This document shows positions 37,103-46,952 of a stretch of 46,962 nucleotides of DNA, in pieces. The notes beneath the pieces are model-generated. The model worked only from the letters and a program-made list of their open reading frames with translations, searched no databases and was not told the origin of the DNA. A program made the position numbers and the translations under genes. Position 1 is the first letter of the stretch. The number at the start of each line of letters is the position of its first letter. This stretch comes from Methylophaga lonarensis MPL (GTDB taxonomy: Bacteria; Pseudomonadota; Gammaproteobacteria; Nitrosococcales; Methylophagaceae), in assembly GCF_000349205.1 (NCBI RefSeq), contig NZ_APHR01000024.1, positions 1 to 46,962 on the forward strand, written 5' to 3'.

Positions 37103-37553
37103 GTGTCGGTGTGCTACCGCGTTCATGAGCTTTAGCTTCATCCCAGAGTGAGTCCAGTGTTGCCAGGTCACAACTCTCCGGTGTTTTATTCAGTTTGTGC
37201 AATTGGTGCTCGATGTAATTGAATCGCCGGTAAAACTTATGGATTGATTGTTCCAGTGCCTGCTGCGGATCCACATTGAGATGCCGTGCCAGATTAGTCA
37301 CTGCGAACAGTAGATCACCGATTTCATCGTGAAGGCGTGCCTGGTCATCGCTGTGGATTTCGGCGGCCACTTCATCCAGCTCTTCTTTAATTTTGGCGAT
37401 GACGCCTGTGCTGTCCGGCCAGTCAAAACCAACGCTTGCCGCAGCGTTTTGCAAAGATACCGCATAATTCAAGGCTGGCTGAGTGCTATCTGCCTGTTGC
37501 AACAGTGAATTTTGCGTTGTGTTGTCGTGGTCTGTGTCTGTGCTGCGACTCAT
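37086..37553 (-). CDS. mazG: MazG-like nucleotide pyrophosphohydrolase, single domain
   Basis: A 155-residue protein that matches only the C-terminal MazG domain of the usual two-domain enzyme of about 265 residues. VGFDWPDSTGVIAKIKEELDEV, then DEIGDLLFAVTNLARHL and KFYRRFNYIE correspond to the second half of E. coli MazG, including the EExxE and ExxD metal-binding acidic residues. The first domain, with its CPWD motif, is absent and replaced by about 30 low-complexity polar residues. It likely hydrolyses (d)NTPs to monophosphates. Either a natural short form or a truncated gene; no missing half is seen in the 43 bases upstream. Confidence 0.88.
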   Translation of the reverse strand: MSRSTDTDHDNTTQNSLLQQADSTQPALNYAVSLQNAAASVGFDWPDSTGVIAKIKEELDEVAAEIHSDDQARLHDEIGDLLFAVTNLARHLNVDPQQALEQSIHKFYRRFNYIEHQLHKLNKTPESCDLATLDSLWDEAKAHERGSTPTQKSRR

Positions 37554-37596
37554 ATTGCGGTCACCTTTGAAATGCCGAATTTAAGCAGCGTGCCGT

Positions 37597-38007
37597 CTAA
37601 TCGCCACGTGTGAATTTGATGATATGGCGCCGGTCACGTTTGCTGGGACGACCTTTTTCGTGACGAAAACCCAAAGGCTCATTTTTAAGCTGTTGTTGAA
37701 GCAGTGTGCGCTTGGCAATGCTCTCTTCAGATTCTTGATATAACTGCTGGGCTTCGGTTGCAGGGCGACGCTGCATCTGTAATGAAAGCACCTGAATCGC
37801 ATGCTCATAGGGCGGCTTTGAAACTGTGAGTTCATCGTTGATACGAATCGAGCGCCCCGGTTTTGCTCGCTGGCCGTTAACATGTACCTTACCGCCATTG
37901 ATGGCTTCAACTGCAAGCGCTCTGGTCTTGTAGAAGCGAGCAGCCCAAAGCCATTTGTCCAGCCGTTGTGTTTCTTGATCAGCGTTGGCTTGTGCAGTTT
38001 TTTTCAT
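37597..38007 (-). CDS. hslR: Ribosome-associated heat shock protein Hsp15
   Basis: A 136-residue S4-domain RNA-binding protein. The S4 motif is RLDKWLWAARFYKTRALAVEAINGG followed by KVHVNGQRAKPGRSIRIND, close to E. coli Hsp15, which rescues 50S subunits carrying stalled nascent chains. A basic C-terminus (KGRPSKRDRRHIIKF) is typical. It lies downstream of acs on the same strand and 43 bases from mazG. Confidence 0.93.
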   Translation of the reverse strand: MKKTAQANADQETQRLDKWLWAARFYKTRALAVEAINGGKVHVNGQRAKPGRSIRINDELTVSKPPYEHAIQVLSLQMQRRPATEAQQLYQESEESIAKRTLLQQQLKNEPLGFRHEKGRPSKRDRRHIIKFTRGD

Positions 38008-38026
38008 CTATCCAGTTCAAAGTAGC

Positions 38027-38053
38027 GCCCCTTCGGAAAAGCTCAGAAGGGGC
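38027..38053 (-). terminator. Weak possible terminator hairpin after acs
   Basis: GCCCCTTC (38027-38034) and GAAGGGGC (38046-38053) form an 8-base stem with an 11-base loop between the acs stop and the hslR start. On the minus strand only a poor T tract follows, so it may be a partial terminator or an mRNA-stability hairpin. Confidence 0.4.
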
Positions 38054-38059
38054 TCTGTG

Positions 38060-40023
38060 TCAGGCTTTACCCTGCAATTGCAACAGAATTGCCTCGTTTT
38101 CAAGCGTGGAAGTATCCTGAGTGATTTCCTCGCCTTTGGCAATTGTTCGTAACAAGCGACGCATGATTTTACCGGAACGGGTCTTGGGCAGGTTATCTGA
38201 ATAGCGAATTTCATCCGGCTTGGCGATAGGCCCGATTTGCTCAGCCACCCAGGAGCGAAGTTCATTGGTCATCGCTTCATCAATGCCACCTTCAGGGCGC
38301 TCACCTTTGAGCACGACATAGGCAAATACCGATTCGCCTTTGACTTCGTGAGGTTTGCCGACCACGGCTGCTTCGGCCACAGCAGGATGTGCCACCAGTG
38401 CAGACTCAATTTCCATGGTGCCGAGTCGGTGCCCTGAAACGTTCAATACATCATCAATGCGTCCCATAATCCAGAAGTAGTTGTCTTCATCGCGGCGTGC
38501 ACTGTCACCAGCCAGATAGAACCTCCCATCAAACATTGGCCAGTAAGTGCTCTTGTAACGTTCGTCATCCCCCCAGATCGTTTGCAACATGGACGGCCAG
38601 GGTTTGCGAATGACCAGATAACCACCCTGATGCGCATTGGTGATTTCATCGCCTTGTTCATTGACTACAGCAGCATCAATGCCCGGCAATGCCTGAGTAC
38701 AGGAGCCGGGTTTGGTTACGGTTGCTGCCGGTACGGGGGCGATCATGTGAGCGCCAGTCTCAGTCTGCCACCAGGTATCGACAATCGGACAGCGAGATTC
38801 ACCAATCACGGTGTGATACCACATCCAGGCTTCTGGATTGATAGGTTCACCGACTGTGCCCAATAAACGCAGTTTAGATAAATCGTAACGGGCAGGGATC
38901 TCATCGCCAGCTTTCATCAGTGCTCTGATTGCGGTTGGCGCGGTGTAGAAAATAGTCACGCCATGTCGAGCACAAACATCCCAGAATCTTCCGGCATCCG
39001 GAACAGTGGGCACACCTTCATAAACGATCATGGTGGCCCCGGTGGCCAGAGGTCCGTATGCAACATAGGTGTGGCCGGTAATCCAGCCGACATCAGCAGT
39101 GCACCAGAAAACATCTGAGCTTTGAATATCAAATACCCAGCGCATGGTGGTAATGGCGTTGAGCAAGTAGCCGCCACTGGAGTGTTGAATGCCTTTGGGT
39201 TTACCGGTTGAGCCTGAAGTGTAGAGCAGAAACAACGGATCAGTGGCATTGACGGGCTCAGCAGCACATTGTTGTGATTGGCCTTGTTCAGCGTCATGCC
39301 ACCAGATGTCGCGACCGCTCTGCATGGCAATATCATGGCCGGTACGTTGGAAAACGATGACTTTCTCGACACTGCTGCAGCCTTTTGACAGTGCAACATC
39401 GGCGGTTTTTTTCAATTCAATAACTTTGCCGCCACGATGACCGCCATCAGCGGTAATCACAAGCCGGGCAGCGGTATCTTCGATGCGATCCTTCAGTGCT
39501 TCAGCGGAAAAGCCACCAAATACCACCGAGTGAATGGCACCAATCCGGGCACAGGCCTGCATCGCGACCACGGCCTCTGCAATCATCGGCATATATATAA
39601 TGACGCGATCGCCTTTGTTAATGCCTTGGGCTTTCAGCGCATTGGCAAATTGGCAAACCATGGCGTGTAATTCACGGTAAGTGATGTGCCGGGTGTCTCC
39701 GGGCTCACCCTCAAAAATAATGGCTGTCTTGTCGCCAAGCTTGTCCAGATGTCTGTCCAGACAGTTGTAGGAAACATTCAGCTCGCCATCGGTAAACCAG
39801 CGAAAAAACGGTGCATTATCGCTGTTAAGTGTTTCAGTGAAAGGTTTGAACCAGTCAATTTCCTGTCGGGCGATGTTGGCCCAAAAGCCTCATGATCCTC
39901 AGCAGCCTGTTGATACAGTTGTTCGAGTTTGTTGGCAGTGATGCCGGCACGGTTTACAAATGCTGCATCGGGTGCAAACCGGCGATGTTCAAGCAGGGTG
40001 GATTCAATGTTTTCCTGAGCCAT
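38060..40023 (-). pseudogene. acs: Acetyl-CoA synthetase, split by an apparent one-base frameshift
   Basis: The enzyme activates acetate to acetyl-CoA through acetyl-AMP. The long C-terminal frame (533 residues from the Met at 39661) contains [54 protein letters not shown] and the regulatory Lys in [10 protein letters not shown]. The N-terminal frame (from 40023, MAQENIESTLLEHRRF) runs in frame to AAEDHEAF and then leaves it at an A4 run (39883-39886; T4 on the coding strand). Adding one T restores [15 protein letters not shown], then [19 protein letters not shown], with no other stop, giving about 654 residues, normal for Acs. Either the gene is broken or, more likely, the run is miscounted. 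Confidence 0.9.
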
Positions 40024-40090
40024 GTGGAAATACCTTTATCGTTCTTGTAATGAGTTGTTTGATCAAAACCTGACTTTGAAAATTACGCAA

Positions 40091-40127
40091 TAAAAAACTC
40101 TCCCGCAAGCCAGGCTTGGGGGAGAGT
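40091..40127 (-). terminator. Rho-independent terminator after aldehyde dehydrogenase gene
   Basis: On the minus strand ACTCTCCC and GGGAGAGT arms (40120-40127 and 40097-40104) enclose a second paired block CAAGCC/GGCTTG (40106-40118) with one mismatch between, followed by TTTTTTA (40091-40096). It ends the ald transcript upstream of acs. Confidence 0.88.
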
Positions 40128-40144
40128 CATTATGAAGCAGTGGT

Positions 40145-41665
40145 CTAGAAGAAACCCAGAGGGCTGGTACTGTAGCTGACCAGCAGGTTTTTGGTTTGCT
40201 GATAGTGATCCAGCATCATCTTGTGAGTTTCGCGACCAACACCAGATTTTTTGTAACCACCGAAGGCTGCGTGCGCAGGATAGTGATGGTAACAGTTGGT
40301 CCAAACGCGACCAGCCTGAATACCTCGTCCCATCCGGTAAGCCAGATTCATGTCGCGTGTCCACAGACCGGCACCCAGACCAAACTCGGTATCGTTGGCA
40401 ATCGCCAGTGCTTCGGCTTCATCCTTGAAGGTTGTGACCGAGACAACCGGCCCAAAGATTTCCTCCTGGAAGATACGCATTTTGTTGTGGCCTTTCATCA
40501 AGGTCGGCTCGATGTAGTATCCCGAGTCAAACTCAGCGCCGAGCTGTTCAACATTACCGCCCATCAGCAATTGCGCGCCTTCCTGTTTACCGATTTCGAC
40601 ATAGCTCAAAATCTTCTCAAATTGTTCCTGAGACGCTTGTGCACCTACTTGAGTGTCGGTATCCAGCGGGTTGCCACGTTTGATTCGCTTGGCGCGCTCC
40701 ATGACCACAGCAATGAAATCGTCGTAAATGCTTTCTTGAATGACTGCACGCGAAGGGCAGGTGCAGACTTCGCCCTGATTGAAAAAGGCCAGCACCAGGC
40801 CCTCGGCACACTTGTTAATGTAGTCTTCTTCCTGACGCATGATGTCTTCGAAGAATACGTTCGGTGACTTGCCGCCGAGCTCAACAGTTGATGGAATGAT
40901 GTTGTCCGCAGCATATTTCATGATCAACGAGCCAACTGGAGTTGAACCTGTGAAGGCGATTTTGGCGATACGGGTGCTGGTTGCCAGTGCTTTACCTGCC
41001 TCGGCGCCAACGCCGTTGACGACATTGAGTACACCCGGTGGCAGCAAGTCCTCAATTAACTCGATCAGCTTGAGAATGGAGACGGGCGTTTGTTCTGCAG
41101 GCTTAAGCACGATGCAGTTACCGGCAGCCAGGGCAGGTGCCAGTTTCCAGGCGGCCATCAGCAACGGGAAGTTCCAGGGGATGATTTGACCGACAACACC
41201 CAAAGGCTCGTGGAAATGGTAGGCAACAGTGTTGTCATCGATTTCACCAATCGAACCTTCCTGTGCCCGGATACAACCCGCAAAATAGCGGAAGTGATCG
41301 GCTGACAATGGCACGTCAGCGTTGAGTGTTTCACGGACTGCCTTGCCGTTGTCCCAGGTTTCCGCAACAGCCAGCAATTCCAGGTTTGCTTCGATGCGAT
41401 CAGCAATTTTCAGCAAAATGTTGCTGCGTTCCATGACGGACGTTCTGCCCCAGGCATCTTTGGCGGCGTGAGCAGCATCCAGGGCAAGGTTGATGTCTTC
41501 TTCGGTGGATTGCGGCACTTCACAGAACACCTGGCCGGTGACTGGTGTGACGTTAGGCATATAGCTGCCTTTGACGGGCGCTACCCATTGACCGTTAATG
41601 AAGTTCTCATAGCGTGATTTGAACGAAACGACGGCGCCGTCTGTTCCAGGTTTTGCGTATATCAT
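40145..41665 (-). CDS. NAD-dependent aldehyde dehydrogenase (ExaC/AldB-like)
   Basis: A 506-residue aldehyde dehydrogenase. The active site has Glu in [14 protein letters not shown] and the nucleophile Cys in [15 protein letters not shown], the Cys-Thr-Cys form seen in acetaldehyde dehydrogenases of the ExaC/AcoD/AldB group. [20 protein letters not shown] and [11 protein letters not shown] bind NAD. The start with [14 protein letters not shown] matches the group. A GAGAG site precedes the ATG. It is divergent from an AraC-type regulator and followed by a strong terminator and then acs on the same strand, so the pair fits oxidation of acetaldehyde to acetate and activation to acetyl-CoA. Physiological substrate is inferred. 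Confidence 0.92.
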   Translation of the reverse strand: MIYAKPGTDGAVVSFKSRYENFINGQWVAPVKGSYMPNVTPVTGQVFCEVPQSTEEDINLALDAAHAAKDAWGRTSVMERSNILLKIADRIEANLELLAVAETWDNGKAVRETLNADVPLSADHFRYFAGCIRAQEGSIGEIDDNTVAYHFHEPLGVVGQIIPWNFPLLMAAWKLAPALAAGNCIVLKPAEQTPVSILKLIELIEDLLPPGVLNVVNGVGAEAGKALATSTRIAKIAFTGSTPVGSLIMKYAADNIIPSTVELGGKSPNVFFEDIMRQEEDYINKCAEGLVLAFFNQGEVCTCPSRAVIQESIYDDFIAVVMERAKRIKRGNPLDTDTQVGAQASQEQFEKILSYVEIGKQEGAQLLMGGNVEQLGAEFDSGYYIEPTLMKGHNKMRIFQEEIFGPVVSVTTFKDEAEALAIANDTEFGLGAGLWTRDMNLAYRMGRGIQAGRVWTNCYHHYPAHAAFGGYKKSGVGRETHKMMLDHYQQTKNLLVSYSTSPLGFF

Positions 41666-41823
41666 AGGGTTCTCTCTCGGTTTTATGGTTATGTATAAAG
41701 GCTTTCAACCATGCAGAATAAAGCTGTGGCGTCTGACTATGCTTGACCTTGATTCCAGATTACTTGACTCAGAGTCCAGTTCAGTCTCAAAATCCAGAAA
41801 CCGTCATCGACAGACAAACTGCC

Positions 41824-42747
41824 ATGCAAATTGACAAATTACCGCTGGAAAAACGCCGGGAACGCAGAAACCTTCTGGTCGAGAACAAACTCACCTTCAA
41901 CGGACCTGAAACGGAATTGAGTATTTACGACACTTATCGTTCAGCAAGTGGCGTAGGTTTGGATGCTCAACAGCTGTTGTTCTGTGGCATGGTGACCGGA
42001 CGAAAGGTGATGCATGATTTTCGGCAACAGCAAGCAGAATTGTTTTTACCGCATGAGTCATATGTCATGCCGCCTGGTGAGTACGTGGAAATTGACTTTC
42101 CTGATGCAGATGAGCGCAATCCCACCACCTGCCTGACAATAGAAATCTCACGAGATCGCATCGAAAATATCTCGGAAAGAATGCGCGATCTGACTCGCCT
42201 GGATGCGGTCGACCACGACTGGGAATATCAGCCAAGAATCATTCACACGCACCATACCGACGAAACACAGCGCTTGTTGGAAAAACTGGTGATGCTGTTT
42301 ACTGATAACCACCCCGACAAGGAAATCATGCTTGATCTGGGAGTGTCAGAACTGGTGATTCGCTTGCTTCGAGAACAGGGCAGGGAAGTCTTGCTCAGTT
42401 ATTGTCATCAGGCGCCGGACAGCTCAGGCATTACTGCGGCTATCAGCTGTCTGGAAAAAAATCTGACGGCACCGCTGGACATTGATCAACTGTGCCGCAA
42501 GGCCTGCATGAGCCGCAGTCGATTGTATGTTGAGTTCAAAAAACAACTTGGCTGCACACCGGGCGAATTTCAACAGCAAATCAGGTTGAAATCCGCTGCG
42601 GATGCCATACGCAAAGGGCAGAGCATCACCGAAGCCTGTTACAACCATGGCTTTACCGATCTCAGTCATTTCAGCCGCCGCTTTAATCGGTTTTTCGGCT
42701 GTTCACCCAGCAATTTCAAGGCGAACAAGTCAGTTACGCACGACTAA
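41824..42747 (+). CDS. AraC-family transcriptional regulator
   Basis: A DNA-binding regulator with an N-terminal sensing domain (residues 1 to about 200, no recognised ligand motif) and a C-terminal double helix-turn-helix of the AraC type: IDQLCRKACMSRSRLYVEFK and ITEACYNHGFTDLSHFSRRF, then FGCSPSNF. It is divergent from the aldehyde dehydrogenase gene across about 158 bases and probably controls it. The start is uncertain: no clear ribosome binding site precedes the ATG at 41824 (307 residues), and an in-frame TTG at 41743 would add 27 residues with little family likeness. Confidence 0.88.
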   Translation: MQIDKLPLEKRRERRNLLVENKLTFNGPETELSIYDTYRSASGVGLDAQQLLFCGMVTGRKVMHDFRQQQAELFLPHESYVMPPGEYVEIDFPDADERNPTTCLTIEISRDRIENISERMRDLTRLDAVDHDWEYQPRIIHTHHTDETQRLLEKLVMLFTDNHPDKEIMLDLGVSELVIRLLREQGREVLLSYCHQAPDSSGITAAISCLEKNLTAPLDIDQLCRKACMSRSRLYVEFKKQLGCTPGEFQQQIRLKSAADAIRKGQSITEACYNHGFTDLSHFSRRFNRFFGCSPSNFKANKSVTHD

Positions 42748-42852
42748 AAAGCGGCTTTGCTTGAACCAGATCCGCCTCAGCCTGTCATAATAGGTGGAAT
42801 CGCCCGGGCGCATCCCGGCCCGAAACTACTCAAACAGGCCCTATCCACATCT

Positions 42853-44613
42853 ATGTTTTGCAACAGTTCTCGCCTCAATCCGCTAGCCGTTTTGGCGCTT
42901 ATCATGTTGCTTTGTGCAGGATTGGCGAGTGCAGATTCGGCAACCCCAAGAATAGAAGTCAGCCTTGAAGGTGCCCCAGAGGGGCAAACAGATGCATTAC
43001 TCAATGGCCTCGGCATCGTCAGGCAAAAAAACAGTGCGCGTTTGAGTGAAAGGCTGGTCAATCGCCTGCATTTACAGGCGATTGATGAATTGCAATCGAT
43101 GCTTGAAGTCTACGGCTATTACCACGCCAGTATTGATGCCAGTCTTGAGCAGCAGGATGCATTATGGATCGCACGTTATGTGGTCTCTCTCGGTGAAACC
43201 GTGACTGTCGAACAGGTCAGCGTCAACATTACAGGTTCAGCCGAATCTGATCCCGCTTTCACACGACTCAAAGAAAACTTTCCAATAAGCCCTGGCGATA
43301 ATTTCAGCCATGCTGCCTATGAATCTGCCAAACGGGATATTCTTCGACTAGCAGCTGAACGAGGCTATTTTGACGGTAGATTGACCAGACAAAGAGTTAA
43401 TGTTGATCCTGAACAAAATTCGGCAAGTATTTATTTAGATTATGATTCTGGTCAAAGATACTATTTTGCAAAACCGCAATTTCCTAAGACAGTGGTCGGC
43501 GAATCGTTGCTTGAAAAGCTGACACCCTTTGAAGCGGGTGACCCATACGAAGCCAGCAAAGTATTGGCATTGCGTAACAACTTGAATAACAGCGGATACT
43601 TTGATGTCAGCTCAGTTCAGGCGCTGACAGATGAGCGTGCCGATGGGGAAGTTGATCTGGCCATTGAGCTGGAACCAACGGCAAAGCATCGTTACACCGC
43701 CGGCATTGGTTACGGAACCGATACAGGCGCTCGACTGGGTCTTGGTTGGGAAAACCGTTATGTTAATCAGCGAGGTCATCGATTGTCAGCCGATGCACGT
43801 CTGTCGCAAGTCACTAATCGCATTGGTACTGAGTACCTTATGCCATTTTGGAGTGAACGGATTAGCGCGGTAGGTATCACTTCTGAGCTCAAACAACAAA
43901 AAACTGATACCAGTGAAAGCCGTGCTTTTGCAATCGGTAGTTTTTACACCACCACGCGCTTCGGCTGGGATGAAACCGGCAATATTCGCTTGCTGAATGA
44001 GCGCTTCAAAATAGCCGACGATACCACCACATCCACCATTTTGATTCCGGGCATTACCTGGAGTCGAACCTGGGCTGATGACACGCTCTACAGCCGCCGT
44101 GGCGCAAGCCTGTCGTTGAGTCTTTCAGGCGCATCGGAATCCTTGTTATCGGATATCACTTTTGGTCAGGTCATTGTCAGAGGCAAACTGATTCGCGGCT
44201 TGGGTGAGCGCGGTCGATTTATCACACGAGGCACCGTCGGTGCGACCGAGGTGAATGATTTTGATCGTTTACCAAGCTCTTTACGATTCTTTGCCGGTGG
44301 CGATAGCAGTATCCGTGGTTTTGACTTTGAATCACTGGGACCGACAGACAGAAACGATGAAGTTGTTGGTGGACGTTATCTTGCCGTGGGTAGTGTCGAA
44401 TACGAACACATGTTCTTGCAGAACTGGGGCGGCGCTTTGTTCACGGACTTTGGTAATGCCTTCAACAGTTGGAGCGACCCCATCGAATACAGTGTGGGTG
44501 TCGGCGTACGCTGGCGTTCCCCAGTTGGACTCATTCGTGTGGATATTGCCAGAGGCATTTCTGCTGATAACAAGCCATTTGGCTTTCACATTGTCATAGG
44601 GCCGGATTTTTAA
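42853..44613 (+). CDS. tamA: Autotransporter assembly complex protein TamA
   Basis: A 586-residue outer-membrane BamA-like protein. From the ATG at 42853 it begins with a Sec signal peptide (hydrophobic 11-22, cleavage after LASA at 27). Three POTRA domains of low similarity follow (residues about 30-250), then a beta-barrel whose signature segments are visible: RYTAGIGYGTDTGARLGLGW, FFAGGDSSIRGFDFESLGP and a terminal strand FGFHIVIGPDF ending in Phe. Length equals the E. coli protein. An in-frame upstream start would place 32 residues before the signal peptide and is rejected. It overlaps tamB by one base. Confidence 0.92.
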   Translation: MFCNSSRLNPLAVLALIMLLCAGLASADSATPRIEVSLEGAPEGQTDALLNGLGIVRQKNSARLSERLVNRLHLQAIDELQSMLEVYGYYHASIDASLEQQDALWIARYVVSLGETVTVEQVSVNITGSAESDPAFTRLKENFPISPGDNFSHAAYESAKRDILRLAAERGYFDGRLTRQRVNVDPEQNSASIYLDYDSGQRYYFAKPQFPKTVVGESLLEKLTPFEAGDPYEASKVLALRNNLNNSGYFDVSSVQALTDERADGEVDLAIELEPTAKHRYTAGIGYGTDTGARLGLGWENRYVNQRGHRLSADARLSQVTNRIGTEYLMPFWSERISAVGITSELKQQKTDTSESRAFAIGSFYTTTRFGWDETGNIRLLNERFKIADDTTTSTILIPGITWSRTWADDTLYSRRGASLSLSLSGASESLLSDITFGQVIVRGKLIRGLGERGRFITRGTVGATEVNDFDRLPSSLRFFAGGDSSIRGFDFESLGPTDRNDEVVGGRYLAVGSVEYEHMFLQNWGGALFTDFGNAFNSWSDPIEYSVGVGVRWRSPVGLIRVDIARGISADNKPFGFHIVIGPDF

Positions 44614-46952
44614 TGAAACGTGCACTGAAACTGGCGTTTTTTGCTGTATTGGTGAGCGTTGCGCTGATAGCGATGGCGATCACCTGGGTGATGACTACAA
44701 GCTCAGGCTTTCAATACGCGATTGAAACTGTAGAGCGGTTTGTCCCTGAACTGAAAATCGGTAAAGCAGAGGGTCGTCTGGCAAGTGCTTTTTCCCTTGA
44801 AGAGATTCGCTACGCCGCTGAAGCGGGGCCTTTGGTCGAAATTGCCAGCGTTCAGATGCGTTGGCAATCTATGGCGCTTCTGCGCGGTAAGGCAAAAATA
44901 ACTGAACTTGCAATCAACGATCTGCACATCATCGATCGTGAAACACCAGCTACTCAAACTGACGACTCTGAGCCTGTCGAAATTTCCTTGCCGGTGGCCA
45001 TCGAAATCGAATCATTGCGACTGGAAGGACTTAATTTCACCTCAGTGGAGGGGGATGTCGTTGTCATACTCAATCGACTGAGCAGCCAATTGCATCTACG
45101 TCATTCGACCTTGTCATTGGATTCGTTGACAGTCGAGCGCGATGAACTGCAATTGCAACTGGCAGGTGCGGTTGACATCAACCCGCCGTATTCAATGCAA
45201 CTTGGCACGGATATCAATGTGCAATTGCCGGACTTACCTACACTGGGCTTCAACGGAAGCATTGAAGGTGACACCACTTTACTGCGTGTTCAGCAAAACA
45301 GTCGCCCACCATTAGAGGCACAGTTGGATGTTGAATTATCCGAACTGTTGGGGCAGCTTGGCTGGCAAATTGAGTTAGCCGGTGGGCAATGGCAAGTCGC
45401 CGACTTTGTTGACGAGCAGACAGCTCAGATCAGTGCATTAAAGTTGTCTGCCAATGGCGGTCTGGAGTCGATTGACGGCACACTGCAATTTAATTTGATC
45501 GAGGTGGGCTTGCCGGAACTGGCATTGGCAGCAGACTTTTCCAGTAGCGGTTTTGATGACTGGATGGTCGATATCCGCGCCGGCATTGATGGCAGGAGTG
45601 AACTGAATCTTGCCGGGCAAATCAATGCCGTGCTGACCGGGAAGCCTGATTTCGATGTCGCTGGCGATTGGTCAAATATCATCTGGCCATACGACGATGC
45701 TGATTTGTTAGTGAAGGACAGTCAGGGCAGTTTTTCACTGGCAGGTGATTTGGATGAGTTGCTGATAGAGTTGAGCGCGCAAGCTGAACTTCGTGGTGAT
45801 GAGCTGATACCTGACCAGCAACTTCAGCTGGACAGTCGAATTCAAGCAAGTCCGAATCATGCAGTAATTGAACAGCTCGAATTAGCCAGTGATATCGGAC
45901 GTTTGTCTGCTGAAGGACGTGTTGATTGGGCGGATCAACTTTATTTATTGCTGGATAGCCAGTGGCAGGAGATTAGCATTCCCGAAGGGCTGGCCCCTGT
46001 TAGCATTCGCAGTCCGCAAGGTAATCTTCAATTGCGCGGGGATGAAAGCGAGTTTGTGCTCAATAGTGAAATGTCGCTGGAGGTTGATCAACAGCCCTTG
46101 CAGCTGACGCTCAATGGAGATGGCGATCAGTCAGGCTTTGAACGATTTGAGCTGCTAATACGCCATGCAGGCGCCAGGGCAGGTTTTACCGGAGCTATCA
46201 CCTGGCAAGATTTCATTAGCGTTGCCGGTGACTTGACGCTCAAAGACTTTAATCCCGGTATCCTGCTGGCAGATTGGCAGGGGCGTCTTGATGGTCAAGG
46301 GCAGCTCGGCTTTCAGCTTGAGGATGATGACATTCAACTGACAGCAAATAATCTGCGGATCGAAGGTGTGCTTAGAGACTTGCCGGTGTTGCTACAGAGC
46401 GAACTGAGTTACCTGAATTCAGCCTTGGATGTGCCTATGCTGGTCTTGTCCAGCGGTGCTTCATCATTACAAGTCAAGGGCAAAATGACGGATGTGCTGG
46501 CTTTTGAGTGGCAACTGGATTCCCCCGATCTGAGCAATTTCTATCCGGAACTGGCTGGTCAGTTATCGGCTAACGGTGTGTTGACTGGTCACACAGAAAA
46601 GCCCGATATCACAGCACAGCTTCAGGGACAGGCATTAAGCTGGCAACAATATTCGCTCGGACAGTTGACTGCCGATATCAGCGTGCGTGAGGGTGGCGAT
46701 GGCCGTCTGCAAATCAGCACGCAGTTGGATAGCGTCATGCTGGACGAGTTCGTGCTGGAACAATTATCGCTCGAGCTTTCAGGGGCGCTTGATGATCATG
46801 CACTGTTGATCAAGGCAAAAGCCGAGTACATAGAGCTCGACAGTCTTTTTGTTGGTGCCTTGCACGATGAGGTCTGGCAAGGAAATATCAAACGACTCAG
46901 CTCTGATAGCGACATCAGTGCCTCTGGCAACTCTCCGAGACCGGAAATCTAA
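44613..46952 (+). CDS. tamB: Translocation and assembly module protein TamB, N-terminal part (frame broken)
   Basis: The product begins with a single membrane anchor (residues 6-29, FFAVLVSVALIAMAITWV) and then a long repeating beta-rich sequence typical of AsmA/TamB proteins, which form a groove carrying hydrophobic molecules between membranes. TamB proteins are usually 1200 residues or more; this frame stops at 779 (NSPRPEI). Just before the stop, at GG 46926-46927, adding one G would continue the reading as ASGQLSETGNLMLS to the window end, the kind of sequence TamB shows there. The end is therefore probably an indel or the true gene runs beyond the window. Partner TamA overlaps by one base, matching E. 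coli order. Confidence 0.85.
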   Translation: MKRALKLAFFAVLVSVALIAMAITWVMTTSSGFQYAIETVERFVPELKIGKAEGRLASAFSLEEIRYAAEAGPLVEIASVQMRWQSMALLRGKAKITELAINDLHIIDRETPATQTDDSEPVEISLPVAIEIESLRLEGLNFTSVEGDVVVILNRLSSQLHLRHSTLSLDSLTVERDELQLQLAGAVDINPPYSMQLGTDINVQLPDLPTLGFNGSIEGDTTLLRVQQNSRPPLEAQLDVELSELLGQLGWQIELAGGQWQVADFVDEQTAQISALKLSANGGLESIDGTLQFNLIEVGLPELALAADFSSSGFDDWMVDIRAGIDGRSELNLAGQINAVLTGKPDFDVAGDWSNIIWPYDDADLLVKDSQGSFSLAGDLDELLIELSAQAELRGDELIPDQQLQLDSRIQASPNHAVIEQLELASDIGRLSAEGRVDWADQLYLLLDSQWQEISIPEGLAPVSIRSPQGNLQLRGDESEFVLNSEMSLEVDQQPLQLTLNGDGDQSGFERFELLIRHAGARAGFTGAITWQDFISVAGDLTLKDFNPGILLADWQGRLDGQGQLGFQLEDDDIQLTANNLRIEGVLRDLPVLLQSELSYLNSALDVPMLVLSSGASSLQVKGKMTDVLAFEWQLDSPDLSNFYPELAGQLSANGVLTGHTEKPDITAQLQGQALSWQQYSLGQLTADISVREGGDGRLQISTQLDSVMLDEFVLEQLSLELSGALDDHALLIKAKAEYIELDSLFVGALHDEVWQGNIKRLSSDSDISASGNSPRPEI

